Positions 9,417 to 18,666 of a DNA stretch of 64,000 nt are shown here, one piece after another. A program made the translations under genes and the position numbers. Location of the stretch: the NCBI RefSeq assembly GCF_048595595.1, contig NZ_CP184347.1. One strand, written 5' to 3'. This DNA is from Bacteroides pyogenes_A. GTDB taxonomy: Bacteria > Bacteroidota > Bacteroidia > Bacteroidales > Bacteroidaceae. Under the pieces are notes generated by a model. It worked only from the letters and a program-made list of their open reading frames with translations, ran no database searches and had not been told where the DNA came from. Within the stretch, counting starts at the first letter, position 1. The number at the start of each line of letters is the position of its first letter.

Positions 9417-10250
9417 ATGACAAAGGCGAATAAAGTTTTATTTATTACACAAGAGATTACACCCTATGTACCCGAATCGGAAATGGCCGATATAGGTAGA
9501 AATCTTCCACAGGCAATTCAAGAAAAAGGTCGTGAGATCAGGACTTTCATGCCCAAATGGGGGAACATAAACGAACGCAGGAATCAACTCCATGAGGTGA
9601 TTCGCCTCTCAGGTATGAATCTCATTATTGACGATACCGACCATCCTCTCATTATAAAAGTAGCCTCCATCCAATCGGCCCGCATGCAGGTATATTTTAT
9701 AGATAATGACGACTATTTCCAGAACCGCCTGCAAACAGTAGACGAGAACGGTGTGGAATACGGTGACAATGACAGCCGTGCCATTTTCTATGCCCGCGGC
9801 GTATTGGAGACGGTGAAAAAGCTGCGTTGGTGTCCCGACATCATCCACTGTCATGGCTGGATGACGGCTTTGGCCCCTCTCTACATCAAGAAGGCCTATA
9901 AGGACGAACCTTCTTTCCGTGATGCCAAAGTTATATTTTCAGTATACGAAGACGACTTCAAGAACACATTCGGCGAAGACTTTGCCACCAAAATGATGCT
10001 GAAGGGAATATCCAAAAAAGATTTGTCAACATTGAACGGAACCACAGATCATGAAACTCTCTGCAAATTGGCAGTAGACTATTCCGACGGAGTGATTAGG
10101 AACAGCGAAAGAGTAAACGAAGCCATCATTGATTACGCCCGTCAATCCGGCAAGCAGATACTTGATTATCAGCACAAAGAGAGCTACGCAGACGCATGCA
10201 ACGAATTCTACGATCGGGTATGGGCGGCAACAGCGAACAAAGAAGAATAA
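9417..10250 (+). CDS. glycogen/starch synthase, N-terminal GT5 domain only
   Basis: 277 aa. The sequence matches the N-terminal half of GlgA-type synthases: KVLFITQEITPYVPESEMADIGRNLPQAI replaces the usual KxGGLADV loop with a degenerate form, and PDIIHCHGWMTALAPLYIKK is the conserved acceptor-domain motif. Full-length GlgA is near 480 aa; the C-terminal nucleotide-sugar domain is missing here. Short forms like this are, from memory, usual in Bacteroides and sit near panC, so this is probably not a broken gene. It may act with the GT4 enzyme at 13867-15135. The start follows the promoter at 9380. Confidence 0.8.
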   Translation: MTKANKVLFITQEITPYVPESEMADIGRNLPQAIQEKGREIRTFMPKWGNINERRNQLHEVIRLSGMNLIIDDTDHPLIIKVASIQSARMQVYFIDNDDYFQNRLQTVDENGVEYGDNDSRAIFYARGVLETVKKLRWCPDIIHCHGWMTALAPLYIKKAYKDEPSFRDAKVIFSVYEDDFKNTFGEDFATKMMLKGISKKDLSTLNGTTDHETLCKLAVDYSDGVIRNSERVNEAIIDYARQSGKQILDYQHKESYADACNEFYDRVWAATANKEE

Positions 10251-10277
10251 CAAAAACCTAACAACATACCACAACTT

Positions 10278-11891
10278 ATGAAAGCGAAATGTGCTTTGAT
10301 AGCCCTATTGGCAATCACATTCTTCGGATGCGACGACAATACGGGCGGATTGGGATTGGGAATATTTCCGGAAAGCGATCAAAACATCAAAGGAAAATTA
10401 TCCTCCTTTAATGTCGTCACAGAGTCTGTCGCTACCGGAAAGATGTACGCAAAAACCAATATCGGCTATGTAGGAAAGTTTACAGACAAAGACTTCGGAA
10501 CATACAAAGCCGGCTTTCTGACAGAGCTGAACTGTCCGGAAGGAATGACGTTCCCGGAAGTGTATACCGAGTATGACGAAAACGGCAAACCGACTTCCGA
10601 AACCGGAAAGAAAGCCGTAAAAGCAACCGGGAAAATGATTGCGACTGCCGACAACGACATCGAACTGATTACAAACGAGCAAGGAAAAGTGATAGGCAAC
10701 ATACATGCCGTAGAGTTGTACTTGTGGTATCAGAAATATTTCGGAGACTCGCTGACAGCTTGTCGCCTGAGTGTTTATGAACTGAGCGAAGAGCTTGATA
10801 AAGACAAAGCTTACTATACCGACATAGACCCGCAAAAGTATTGCCTGAAATCAGAAGCGACATTGTTGGGAACGAAATCATATACCGCTTTGGACCTGTC
10901 GGTAAAAGATTCGGTAAGAAAAAGAAAGGACTATGTGCCCAGCGTACGCCTATCGCTTACAAAAGAAAAAGCCAATAAAATTGGCGGAAAGATTCTGAAG
11001 AAGTCAAGGGAGTATGGAAACAAACTAAACAATAAAGAGTTCAAAAAGTTCTTCAAAGGCATCTATGTAAGCAGTGACTATGGAGACGGAACCGTATTGT
11101 ATGTCGACCAGTCTCAAATGAACGTAGTCTCTAAATGCTACGTTACCGACAGCATCACGGGCCTCAAACTTCAAAAGAAAAACGGACAAGACTCCATTTA
11201 TTACACACAACGCATATTCGTATCCACGCGCGAAGTCATTCAGGCCAATCAGCTAAGCAATGACAAGGATGCCATCAACGAACGGATCAACGAGCCCGGC
11301 TGCACGTACCTGAAAAGCCCCGCAGGCATTTTCACGCAGGCCAGACTTCCCATTAAGGAGATAGAACAACAGCTGAAAGAGGACACTCTGAATGCAGTGA
11401 AGATGACATTCTCCAATTACAATCAGGCAAACGGTAAAAAAAACCGCATGTCCATACCCGCTAATGTGATGTTGATACGCACGAAGCTGAAAGACTCTTT
11501 CTTCGAAAAAAACGAACTGAACGACAACATCTCCTCTTTCTTGGCTTCTCACTCTACGGCTTCTAATCAATACACATTCGGCAATATCACCAATCTGGTA
11601 AAAGCTTGTATCGCAGAAAAAGAAGAAGCACGAAAAAAAGAAGGAACAGCTTGGGATGAGGAAAAATGGATGAAACAAAACCCCGATTGGAACAAAGTGC
11701 TGCTGATTCCGGTGCTTATTACATATGATTCTTCTGCCAAATCTTCTCGCGACACTCCGAAAATCGTCAGCATACAGCATGATCTGAAGCCCGGATACGT
11801 GCGCCTGAAAGGAGGAAAATTGGGAGAAACCAATGCAGACTACCGGTTAAAGTTAGAAGTGATTTCCACAGACTTTAAAGCGGCGAACTGA
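10278..11891 (+). CDS. DUF4270-type lipoprotein
   Basis: 537 aa. A short lipoprotein signal (MKAKCALIALLAITFFGC, Cys about 18) is followed by DDNTGGLGLGIFPESDQN, which fits the Bacteroidetes DUF4270 family of large cell-envelope lipoproteins. The rest is polar and beta-rich without an enzyme motif I recognise. It starts 27 bp after the glycogen synthase and is probably cotranscribed, an arrangement I recall from other Bacteroides. Function is unknown. Confidence 0.75.
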   Translation: MKAKCALIALLAITFFGCDDNTGGLGLGIFPESDQNIKGKLSSFNVVTESVATGKMYAKTNIGYVGKFTDKDFGTYKAGFLTELNCPEGMTFPEVYTEYDENGKPTSETGKKAVKATGKMIATADNDIELITNEQGKVIGNIHAVELYLWYQKYFGDSLTACRLSVYELSEELDKDKAYYTDIDPQKYCLKSEATLLGTKSYTALDLSVKDSVRKRKDYVPSVRLSLTKEKANKIGGKILKKSREYGNKLNNKEFKKFFKGIYVSSDYGDGTVLYVDQSQMNVVSKCYVTDSITGLKLQKKNGQDSIYYTQRIFVSTREVIQANQLSNDKDAINERINEPGCTYLKSPAGIFTQARLPIKEIEQQLKEDTLNAVKMTFSNYNQANGKKNRMSIPANVMLIRTKLKDSFFEKNELNDNISSFLASHSTASNQYTFGNITNLVKACIAEKEEARKKEGTAWDEEKWMKQNPDWNKVLLIPVLITYDSSAKSSRDTPKIVSIQHDLKPGYVRLKGGKLGETNADYRLKLEVISTDFKAAN

Positions 11892-12082
11892 GAGAAACAT
11901 AAAATCTGAGAAAAGGCTCTGCCTTCAACATCATGCACGAGTGGTTTTCATGGTTTTAAGTCAGTCATAGTTGTTGGTGAAATAGCCGCCAAAGAGAGAT
12001 ACCGGCACCCAATATGCTGAAATATATAAATGACGTGTACGATTGAACATTAAAGTTTCACTCTACGCGTCTTTTTTATCCG

Positions 12083-12170
12083 CGGCGCAGCGAATATATC
12101 ACCGGTACGGTGATCCTATATCATCAGCGCGGTGGGTATATATTGCCTGCATGGTGGACATATATTGCCG
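12083..12170 (+). repeat. degenerate tandem array, exact 22-bp period
   Basis: Four 22-bp units begin at 12083, 12105, 12127 and 12149. The last two (cores GCGCGGTGGGTATATATTGCC and GCATGGTGGACATATATTGCC, differing at a few positions) are most alike. Each unit alternates a GC-rich part with an ATATAT part. It lies in the non-coding gap 11892-12440, which holds no gene I can support. Confidence 0.6.
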
Positions 12171-12269
12171 GCAAAATGATTTTTATCGAATTTATACTTT
12201 GCCACATGAAGAGCGGCCGGCGGCAGAGTGCATATCCGGCCTTCCACATCCGAACATCATAAAACAGAA

Positions 12270-12311
12270 AAATAGCGAGCAAAACGACTTTCGTTCGTCC
12301 GCTCGCTATTT
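12270..12311. terminator. stem-loop, likely terminator for the convergent genes
   Basis: A perfect 11-bp inverted repeat (AAATAGCGAGC / GCTCGCTATTT) with a 20-nt loop lies between the DUF4270 gene and the convergent GH57 gene. Short A and T stretches flank both sides, so it could act in both directions. Confidence 0.5.
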
Positions 12312-12440
12312 CTATACTTTCGGCAGGAAAGCTCGACTACCGCAGAAAGCATTTAAAGAAGTATGCCTCAGAAGAGTCTCTGCATCTACGCACATTGCAT
12401 ATAAAGCACCTCCACAATGAGGCATCTATGCACTCCTCGA

Positions 12441-13847
12441 TTACTTTTCCGCTGCATCCTTTTTCTTAGACCGCGCCGCTGTCTTTTTCTCAACAGGCGA
12501 CTCGGCTTCTTCTACAACCTTCTTCTTGGGTGCATTCTTCTTGACCTTTGCCGATTCTTTAGCGGCTTTTTCTTGCCACTTGGTAAGCTCTTTCTGCAAA
12601 TCGTTTATTTCTTCTCCCTGATTTCTAATCGTAGTCAACAGAGAATTCAACTCCTCATTGTCCACATCTATAGGGTAAAGCGCATCAACCCGCTTAATAA
12701 AATCTCCCAGAATATTCATGTAATTCGTAAAGGCATCGTAAGGAGAATCGTAAATGCCGCGATTCAGCCAAATCCCCGTGTTTTTGGTGGTCATAAAGCG
12801 GAAGTTGTTGCTGGCTTGCAAGTAATCCCAGTCTTGTTTAATCCGTCGGTCATCACACAGGTGAACGCGTTCCGCCACACTGTAGAGCTTATTAAAGGCC
12901 TCGCGCTGCAATACATTACCCAACCAGCTGCTCGTATCTCTTTCTTCGTCTGTCCACGACATCGGATAAGGCACATCCAACTGCGAGATGGACTTCAGTT
13001 TTGCAACAATCTCCGAAGGCGTAGAGAAAGTGATTCCTTTCGCTTTGGCACACTCGGGCAAAGCCTTCAAAAACTCAAGAATATTGGACGACAACGGCTG
13101 TGCCATACCCAACGCGCTCAATTCCATAAAGATATTCACCACCTGCTCTTCTTGCGGCAACGCATCTATCCAACTGATATAACGATCGGCAAACAGAGGA
13201 TATTCCGACCATTCGGAATTGGAGAATCGCAAACTGATATCATCAGAAAGCTTGAAATCTCTCAGCAAAAGCTTGAGGCCGGGAGCCTGATTGCAATGAT
13301 AAACATAATGCGGACTCTTCCATCCGAGCGCATGCTTGGCACCTTCCGTCAGCATTCCCTTGAATCCCATCGAAGCTACCATGCCTCCGATTTCATCGGA
13401 ATAAATCAAACTGGAATTGCGGAACACCGTAGGTTGCTTGCCAAACATCTGTTTTATTTTTGAACGCTGTCGAAGCACCTCTTCACGGAAGCAGGCCTCG
13501 TTGGCAAGCGAAGACAAACCATGCGAATATGGTTCACAGAGAAACTCGCAGTTGCCGGTATCATTCAACTGATGCAGCAAATCAAGCACAGCGGGAGCAT
13601 GAAACTCCAATTGCTCCAACGCTACTCCCGAAATGGAAAGTGCTACTTTAAAAGCTCCTTCAGACTTCTTCACCATCTCAATCAAGGTGTTGAGCGCAGG
13701 TATATACGACCGTTCGGCAACCTCATTTATGCTCGTTTCATTGGCATAGTCATCATAGTAGTAATGATCGCTCCCGATATCGAAGAAACGATAGCGTTTC
13801 AAATGTATAATCTGATGTATCTCGAAATAAAGACAGATCGTTCTCAT
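12441..13847 (-). CDS. glycoside hydrolase family 57 alpha-amylase or amylase-like protein
   Basis: 468 aa. Family GH57 features: CLYFEIHQIIHLKRYRFFDIG at the N-terminus (the CLYFEVHQP-type start), YDDYANETSINEVAERSY, and the block CEFLCEPYSHGLSSL. The last 60 residues are Lys/Ala/Glu-rich and probably disordered or coiled. Where active members as I recall them have a D-Y-E-T-F-G-like block, this protein reads NIFMELSALG, so catalysis may be lost or altered. It is the third gene of the debranching enzyme-GT4-GH57 operon, which points to glycogen or maltodextrin metabolism in the cytoplasm (no signal peptide). Confidence 0.85.
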   Translation of the reverse strand: MRTICLYFEIHQIIHLKRYRFFDIGSDHYYYDDYANETSINEVAERSYIPALNTLIEMVKKSEGAFKVALSISGVALEQLEFHAPAVLDLLHQLNDTGNCEFLCEPYSHGLSSLANEACFREEVLRQRSKIKQMFGKQPTVFRNSSLIYSDEIGGMVASMGFKGMLTEGAKHALGWKSPHYVYHCNQAPGLKLLLRDFKLSDDISLRFSNSEWSEYPLFADRYISWIDALPQEEQVVNIFMELSALGMAQPLSSNILEFLKALPECAKAKGITFSTPSEIVAKLKSISQLDVPYPMSWTDEERDTSSWLGNVLQREAFNKLYSVAERVHLCDDRRIKQDWDYLQASNNFRFMTTKNTGIWLNRGIYDSPYDAFTNYMNILGDFIKRVDALYPIDVDNEELNSLLTTIRNQGEEINDLQKELTKWQEKAAKESAKVKKNAPKKKVVEEAESPVEKKTAARSKKKDAAEK

Positions 13848-13866
13848 AGTCTATATTATTTTATTG

Positions 13867-15135
13867 TTAACCATTGTTTTTAATAACCTCATCGTAGATG
13901 CCGCGTACTTTGTAACCTACATTTTCCCATTTTATTTCATCCACCTCCTTTTTACCTTCGACCTTCAGATACTCGTACATGGCGGGATAAGTACAAATGG
14001 AATAAATGGCATCCGCCATGGCGTGAATATCCCAATAATCCGTTTTAATGCACTTATCCAGAATCTCGGCACAACCGGATTGTTTGGAGATAATGGTAGG
14101 TACACTGCATTGCATGGCTTCCAACGGAGAAATACCGAAAGGCTCCGACACCGAAGGCATGATATATACATCGCTGCCTTTCAACACCTCATATACCTGA
14201 TTGCCTTTCATGAAACCGGGGAAATGAAAGCGGTCGGCGATTCCGCGCTCGGCTACCAACCGAATCATCTGATTCATCATATCTCCGCTACCCGCCATCA
14301 CAAAACGGATGTTGCGTGTACGATGCAAAACCATAGCCGCAGCTTCGACAAAATACTCTGGACCTTTCTGCATGGTAATACGCCCCAAGAAAGTTACAAC
14401 TTTTTCATTCGATTGCTTTTGCGGAACAATATCCAGAATTTCCTGCGACAAAGGAGATACAGCATTATGTACGGTAGAGACCTTCTTCGGATCTTGAAAA
14501 TATTTATGAATAACAGTCTGCCGCGTCAGCTCACTTACGCACATAATATGGTCGGCATGATCCATACCATTCTTCTCTATGGAATATACAATAGGATTCA
14601 CATTACCGCGACTGCGGTCGAAGTCGGTGGCATGTACGTGTATTACTAATGGCTTGCCGGATACCTGCTTGGCATGGATTCCGGCCGGATAAGTCAGCCA
14701 GTCGTGAGAATGAATGATATCGAATGCCTGTTGACGGGCTACCACCCCCGCCACAATCGAATAGTTGTTGATTTCCTCATGCAGATTATCAGGGTAACGC
14801 CCGGAGAATTCGATACATCCCAAATCGTTGGTTTGAAGGTAGTTAAAATCAGCGTATATATGATCGCGCAAATCGTAATACAATTGCGGATCCATATAAC
14901 TACCCACCCGATGCTTCACATAATCCCAATCAACATTCCGCCAAACGACCGGCGTGTTGTTCATTCCTATAATTTTCAAAAAACTCTGGTCTTCGTCTCC
15001 CCACGGCTTGGGAATACAGAACGTAATTTCCATGTCGCTCTGTTGAGACATTCCTTTCGTCAGACCATAGCTGGCAGTTCCTAAACCTCCCAAGATATGC
15101 GGGGGGAACTCCCATCCAAACATTAAAACTTTCAT
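13867..15135 (-). CDS. family 4 glycosyltransferase, glycogen-synthase-like
   Basis: 422 aa. The N-terminus KVLMFGWEFPPHILGGLGTASYGL carries the GT-B acceptor loop, IIHSHDWLTYPAGIHA is typical of glycogen/sucrose synthases, and the C-terminal domain has GRITMQKGPEYFVEAA and VSEPFGISPLEAMQ (the E-x7-E region). No signal peptide. It lies 17 bp after the debranching enzyme and 19 bp before the GH57 gene. From context it makes or extends alpha-glucan in the cytoplasm; the donor (UDP- or ADP-glucose) cannot be told. Confidence 0.9.
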   Translation of the reverse strand: MKVLMFGWEFPPHILGGLGTASYGLTKGMSQQSDMEITFCIPKPWGDEDQSFLKIIGMNNTPVVWRNVDWDYVKHRVGSYMDPQLYYDLRDHIYADFNYLQTNDLGCIEFSGRYPDNLHEEINNYSIVAGVVARQQAFDIIHSHDWLTYPAGIHAKQVSGKPLVIHVHATDFDRSRGNVNPIVYSIEKNGMDHADHIMCVSELTRQTVIHKYFQDPKKVSTVHNAVSPLSQEILDIVPQKQSNEKVVTFLGRITMQKGPEYFVEAAAMVLHRTRNIRFVMAGSGDMMNQMIRLVAERGIADRFHFPGFMKGNQVYEVLKGSDVYIMPSVSEPFGISPLEAMQCSVPTIISKQSGCAEILDKCIKTDYWDIHAMADAIYSICTYPAMYEYLKVEGKKEVDEIKWENVGYKVRGIYDEVIKNNG

Positions 15136-15152
15136 TTTCGTTCCTCCTCTTT

Positions 15153-17090
15153 TTAAGAATACCTGGACAATAGCTTCAGAATGCGTAGAACTTCAGCCAC
15201 ATTCATGGCAAAAGAAACGGCTCCCCTACCCCGGAAAGGAGGGTTACCGTCGAAAAGTTCGGGCAACGAGCTTATACAATGGATGGTAAGTTCGTCCTCC
15301 AAACTGATAAGTTGCCGCTCTACGAACGACAAACCGCTCATCTTGTAAATTCGAAGGTAAGCTTCCATGTAGAATCCCATCAGCCAAGGCCAAACAGTGC
15401 CTTGATGATACGCATAGTCTCGCTGTATCTGGGGACCGACATAGTTCGGGTTATACCCTCCGCTTTTCGGGCTTAGAGTGCGGAGACCTTTCGGAGTCAA
15501 AAGTTCTTTAGTGACAATATCGAGCACTTGTTTCTTCTGCGTTCTATCAAGCGGAGAATAATCGAAGGCGACGGTAAATATCATATTGGGACGCACGCTC
15601 CAATCCATCATATTTCCGTTCACATAGTCGAACAAATAGCCGTATTCATTACGAAACACGTCAACAAAAGAGCGTCCGGTAATTTCGGCTTGTGCATCGA
15701 GCGAATCGGCAAAAGCCGCATCTCCTCCTTCGCGAATGAGATCGGCCACAAAACGTAAAGCATTATACCAAAGCGCATTGACTTCGACGATATAGCCTGT
15801 GCGAGGAGTAACGGGGCGTCCGTTGGCCATGGAGTTCATCCATGTGACTGCTTTCTCTCGTCCGTCTGCATAAAGCAACCCATTCTCATGCAGAAACATA
15901 TTATCATGTTTTCTCTCATAGATGTACTTCATGATATCTGTCAGCAACTCGCCATACTTTCGGCGGCATTGTTCGCGGGAAGTTTCTTTGGCATACTGTT
16001 GCAAGGCCCATACTGCCCATAACAACACATCAGGATCGTCCATCTCGTAGATTCTATATTCACTCGGTTCTTCTTCGATAAATCGGCGAATAGCCTTTTC
16101 AGCCGTCCTCATCACGTCTTCGAACTCATCAACTTCATCAATAGCAAGAGTAAGTCCCGGAAGTGAAACGAACAAATCGCGTGCCCGGCATTTAAACCAA
16201 GGATATCCCGCCAATATGTAATGTTCACCTCTCTGGTGATTGTGAAACTGATGCGCCGAGCTCTGCAGACAGTGATAGAAACTATCGCGAGGAATACGGT
16301 CGGCTACTTCGGTATCAAAGATATGTTTCAACCGACGGGGAGAGGCTTCCGATGTACCCGCAGAGAAAACAATACTTTCTCCTTTCTTTATATCTACTTC
16401 GAAGTATCCCGGAACGTAGAGATCTTCATTGAAATCATACCCGCGCTCTTGTTCCTTCGGATATTCAATCCCACGATACCAGTCGGGATGATAATGAAAT
16501 TCGCACTTTTTGTTCAATTGCATGAACAACTCCGGATAACCGGCATACATACACGTCTTAATTCCATTCTCCACCATCTGATATTCCCGGTTTGCCTGTG
16601 CATTCTCATGCGTATATTCACGCACACTGCGAAAAGCGAGGAAAGGGCGGAACCGCAAAGTAGTAGGCGAATGGGCATCCAACAACGTATAACGAATCAG
16701 GATCCTGTTCTCATAATGTACAAAGATTTTCTCCTTGCGTAAAACCACGCCTCCGACACGGTATATAGTTGCCGGAATACGTTCACAATCAAACTCACGG
16801 ATATACTTATGTCCATTCGGACTAAAATGATTTCCTTGATATTTGTGTAATCCCAGATTAAATTCTGCACCATGTTGGATAACAGTTTCATCCAAAGAAG
16901 ACAACAGCACATGATTCTCGTCGTCAAGATCGGGAATCGGAATCACCAACAAGCCGTGATATTTGCGCGTGTTACAATCAACAATCGTTGTACAATGATA
17001 AGCTCCAGCATTGTTTACCCGCAGAATCTCCCGCTGAAGAGATTCTTCCAGATTGGTCATGAGGGTCTTGTCAAATCGTAAATAACTCAT
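15153..17090 (-). CDS. glycogen debranching enzyme (amylo-alpha-1,6-glucosidase)
   Basis: 645 aa. The N-terminal domain (about 1-280) is that of bacterial/archaeal debranching enzymes (GAYHCTTIVDCNTRKYHGLLV). The C-terminal (alpha/alpha)6 domain has WFKCRARDLFVSLPGL, VTWMNSMANGRPVTPRTGYIVEVNALW and RDYAYHQGTVWPWLMG, which match the GH133-type catalytic domain. It removes alpha-1,6 branches from glycogen. It is the first gene of the three-gene operon. A candidate -7 box lies 72 bp upstream. Confidence 0.93.
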   Translation of the reverse strand: MSYLRFDKTLMTNLEESLQREILRVNNAGAYHCTTIVDCNTRKYHGLLVIPIPDLDDENHVLLSSLDETVIQHGAEFNLGLHKYQGNHFSPNGHKYIREFDCERIPATIYRVGGVVLRKEKIFVHYENRILIRYTLLDAHSPTTLRFRPFLAFRSVREYTHENAQANREYQMVENGIKTCMYAGYPELFMQLNKKCEFHYHPDWYRGIEYPKEQERGYDFNEDLYVPGYFEVDIKKGESIVFSAGTSEASPRRLKHIFDTEVADRIPRDSFYHCLQSSAHQFHNHQRGEHYILAGYPWFKCRARDLFVSLPGLTLAIDEVDEFEDVMRTAEKAIRRFIEEEPSEYRIYEMDDPDVLLWAVWALQQYAKETSREQCRRKYGELLTDIMKYIYERKHDNMFLHENGLLYADGREKAVTWMNSMANGRPVTPRTGYIVEVNALWYNALRFVADLIREGGDAAFADSLDAQAEITGRSFVDVFRNEYGYLFDYVNGNMMDWSVRPNMIFTVAFDYSPLDRTQKKQVLDIVTKELLTPKGLRTLSPKSGGYNPNYVGPQIQRDYAYHQGTVWPWLMGFYMEAYLRIYKMSGLSFVERQLISLEDELTIHCISSLPELFDGNPPFRGRGAVSFAMNVAEVLRILKLLSRYS

Positions 17091-17161
17091 AGTTGTGCAT
17101 ATTAAAGGTTAATTTATAGGTCATCAGCATTAAAAATACCAAAATTCATAACTCTCTTTCC

Positions 17162-17169
17162 CAAATGTA
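17162..17169 (-). promoter_or_regulatory. candidate -7 box for the glycogen operon
   Basis: The reverse strand reads TACATTTG (TAnnTTTG), 72 bp before the debranching enzyme start. A TTTG lies 23 bp further upstream, slightly too far for the consensus spacing. Confidence 0.4.
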
Positions 17170-17267
17170 CAAAATATAGGGAAAAAGAAAAACAAAATAG
17201 CGGTTTATTTTTCTATTTTCTACTATTATTCGTAGTATTGCATCGAACATTCAAAATTAAAAATAAA

Positions 17268-17978
17268 ATGGACCGAGATATTCTACAAATCAGGTTGGCA
17301 GGAGTTAAGTCGTTATTCTTCGTTTTTCTGCTATACATTCTGAAAATAATGGAAGTAGGAATGGACTGGGACTTTTCTCATTCGGGCATTTATCCTTTAA
17401 AAGGAAAAGGAATATTGGGTATTGTAGCACACCCGGTAATACACAGTGATTTTAAACATTTACTGGCCAATACGTTCCCGCTGCTTTTTCTTTTATGGTG
17501 TCTGCTCTATTTCTATCGTGAAATAGCCGGATACATCTTCGTATCAATCTGGATAGGCGAAGGAGTATTAACTTTCCTTATTGGCAAACCGGGATGGCAC
17601 ATAGGTGCAAGCGGACTTATCTACGGACTCGCTTTCTTCCTTTTCTTCAGCGGGATTTTGCGCAAGCACATTCCTTTGACCGCCATCTCTCTACTGATTA
17701 CTTTCCTGTACGGAGGTATTATATGGCATATGTTTCCACACTTCTCTCCTGCCGATATGTCTTGGGAAGGACATCTCAGCGGAGGAGTAACCGGAACGCT
17801 TTGTGCCTTCCTTTTCGAAGGCTACGGCCCGCAGCGACCGAATGCCCCTTTCGCAGACGAAGAAAAGTCGGCAGAGGAAGAAGGGGAGTCTTATAATGAC
17901 CCACACAATGATAAACAAAAAAGAGAGACAGATGCCTTTATAACCCTTTATCAATCAGTGAAAACAGATTTTCCATGA
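17268..17978 (+). CDS. rhomboid family intramembrane serine protease
   Basis: 236 aa from ATG 17268, which lies 35 bp after a TAGTATTG near-consensus -7 box at 17233; the earlier in-frame ATG at 17238 would overlap that box. About six membrane segments. The catalytic Ser is in HIGASGLIYGL (GxSG) and the catalytic His in EGHLSGGVTG, both in the right order and in membrane segments. HSDFKHLLANTFPL is the usual H-x-H/N rhomboid motif. The last 45 residues are polar. The 3' end overlaps the convergent marC-like gene by 41 bp, so the two transcripts are antisense there. Confidence 0.92.
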   Translation: MDRDILQIRLAGVKSLFFVFLLYILKIMEVGMDWDFSHSGIYPLKGKGILGIVAHPVIHSDFKHLLANTFPLLFLLWCLLYFYREIAGYIFVSIWIGEGVLTFLIGKPGWHIGASGLIYGLAFFLFFSGILRKHIPLTAISLLITFLYGGIIWHMFPHFSPADMSWEGHLSGGVTGTLCAFLFEGYGPQRPNAPFADEEKSAEEEGESYNDPHNDKQKRETDAFITLYQSVKTDFP

Positions 17979-18531
17979 ACATGCCCACCGCAACGGCCAA
18001 TAAGATAATACCGAAGAATTTACGAATAAGATAAATACCGGCCTTACCCAGAAAGCGTTCTACATGAGCGGTCATTTTTACAACAAAATATACCCAAAGC
18101 ATATTAAGAAACAAGGCTGTAAGGATGTTTACACTTTCGTATCTGGCTTTTAAAGAGATCAATGTAGTGAAGGTGGCTGCACCCGCTAACAAAGGGAAAA
18201 CGAGAGGGACCAATGTGGCCGATTTAATAGGCCCTTGGTTTTTAAATATCTCAATATCGAGAATCATCTCCAGAGCCATGAGGAATATGATAAACGCACC
18301 GGCCATAGCAAAAGCACGTATATCGACATTGAAAAGCTTAAGCATTACATCTCCGGCATAAAAAAATCCCAGCAAAAGCGCCAGGGAGATAAGCGTAGCT
18401 TTCATGGCATTTACCCCCAGGCCTTTCTCTTTGAGGTTCAATATAATAGGAACTGAACCAAGAATATCTATAACTGAAAAAAGTGCAACGAATGCACTGA
18501 CCATCTGTAACCAATCAAATCCTTGAAACAT
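17938..18531 (-). CDS. MarC family (UPF0056) integral membrane protein
   Basis: 197 aa from the ATG at 18531, chosen because a -7 box lies at 18553-18560 and a longer start would overlap it. Six hydrophobic segments. Family text: SAFVALFSVIDILGSVPIILNL, GAFIIFLMALEMILDIEI, VPLVFPLLAGAATFTTLISL. MarC proteins are inner-membrane proteins of unknown role despite the old multiple-antibiotic-resistance name. Convergent with, and overlapping, the rhomboid gene. Confidence 0.88.
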   Translation of the reverse strand: MFQGFDWLQMVSAFVALFSVIDILGSVPIILNLKEKGLGVNAMKATLISLALLLGFFYAGDVMLKLFNVDIRAFAMAGAFIIFLMALEMILDIEIFKNQGPIKSATLVPLVFPLLAGAATFTTLISLKARYESVNILTALFLNMLWVYFVVKMTAHVERFLGKAGIYLIRKFFGIILLAVAVGMFMENLFSLIDKGL

Positions 18532-18552
18532 ATATCTTCTTCTTTTTTTGTG

Positions 18553-18560
18553 CAAATATA
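18553..18560 (-). promoter_or_regulatory. -7 box of the marC-like gene
   Basis: The reverse strand reads TATATTTG, an exact TAnnTTTG match, 21 bp before the ATG at 18531. Confidence 0.5.
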
Positions 18561-18635
18561 ATCTATTTTTATGCATCTAAACAATAAAAAATCAAAAAGA
18601 AAAAGCTATTATGACCTAAAAAAGCGGATAATCAG

Positions 18636-18643
18636 TAATTTTG
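18636..18643 (+). promoter_or_regulatory. -7 box of the Crp/Fnr gene
   Basis: TAATTTTG matches TAnnTTTG. The start site would fall near 18648-18651, so the ATG at 18667 is a better translation start than the ATG at 18658. Confidence 0.45.
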
Positions 18644-18666
18644 TAAGATAAATCAAAATGCAATTT

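Noticed and set aside
12417..13463. 348-codon open frame on the plus strand
   Set aside because: Fully antisense to the GH57 gene; basic, low-complexity translation without motifs.
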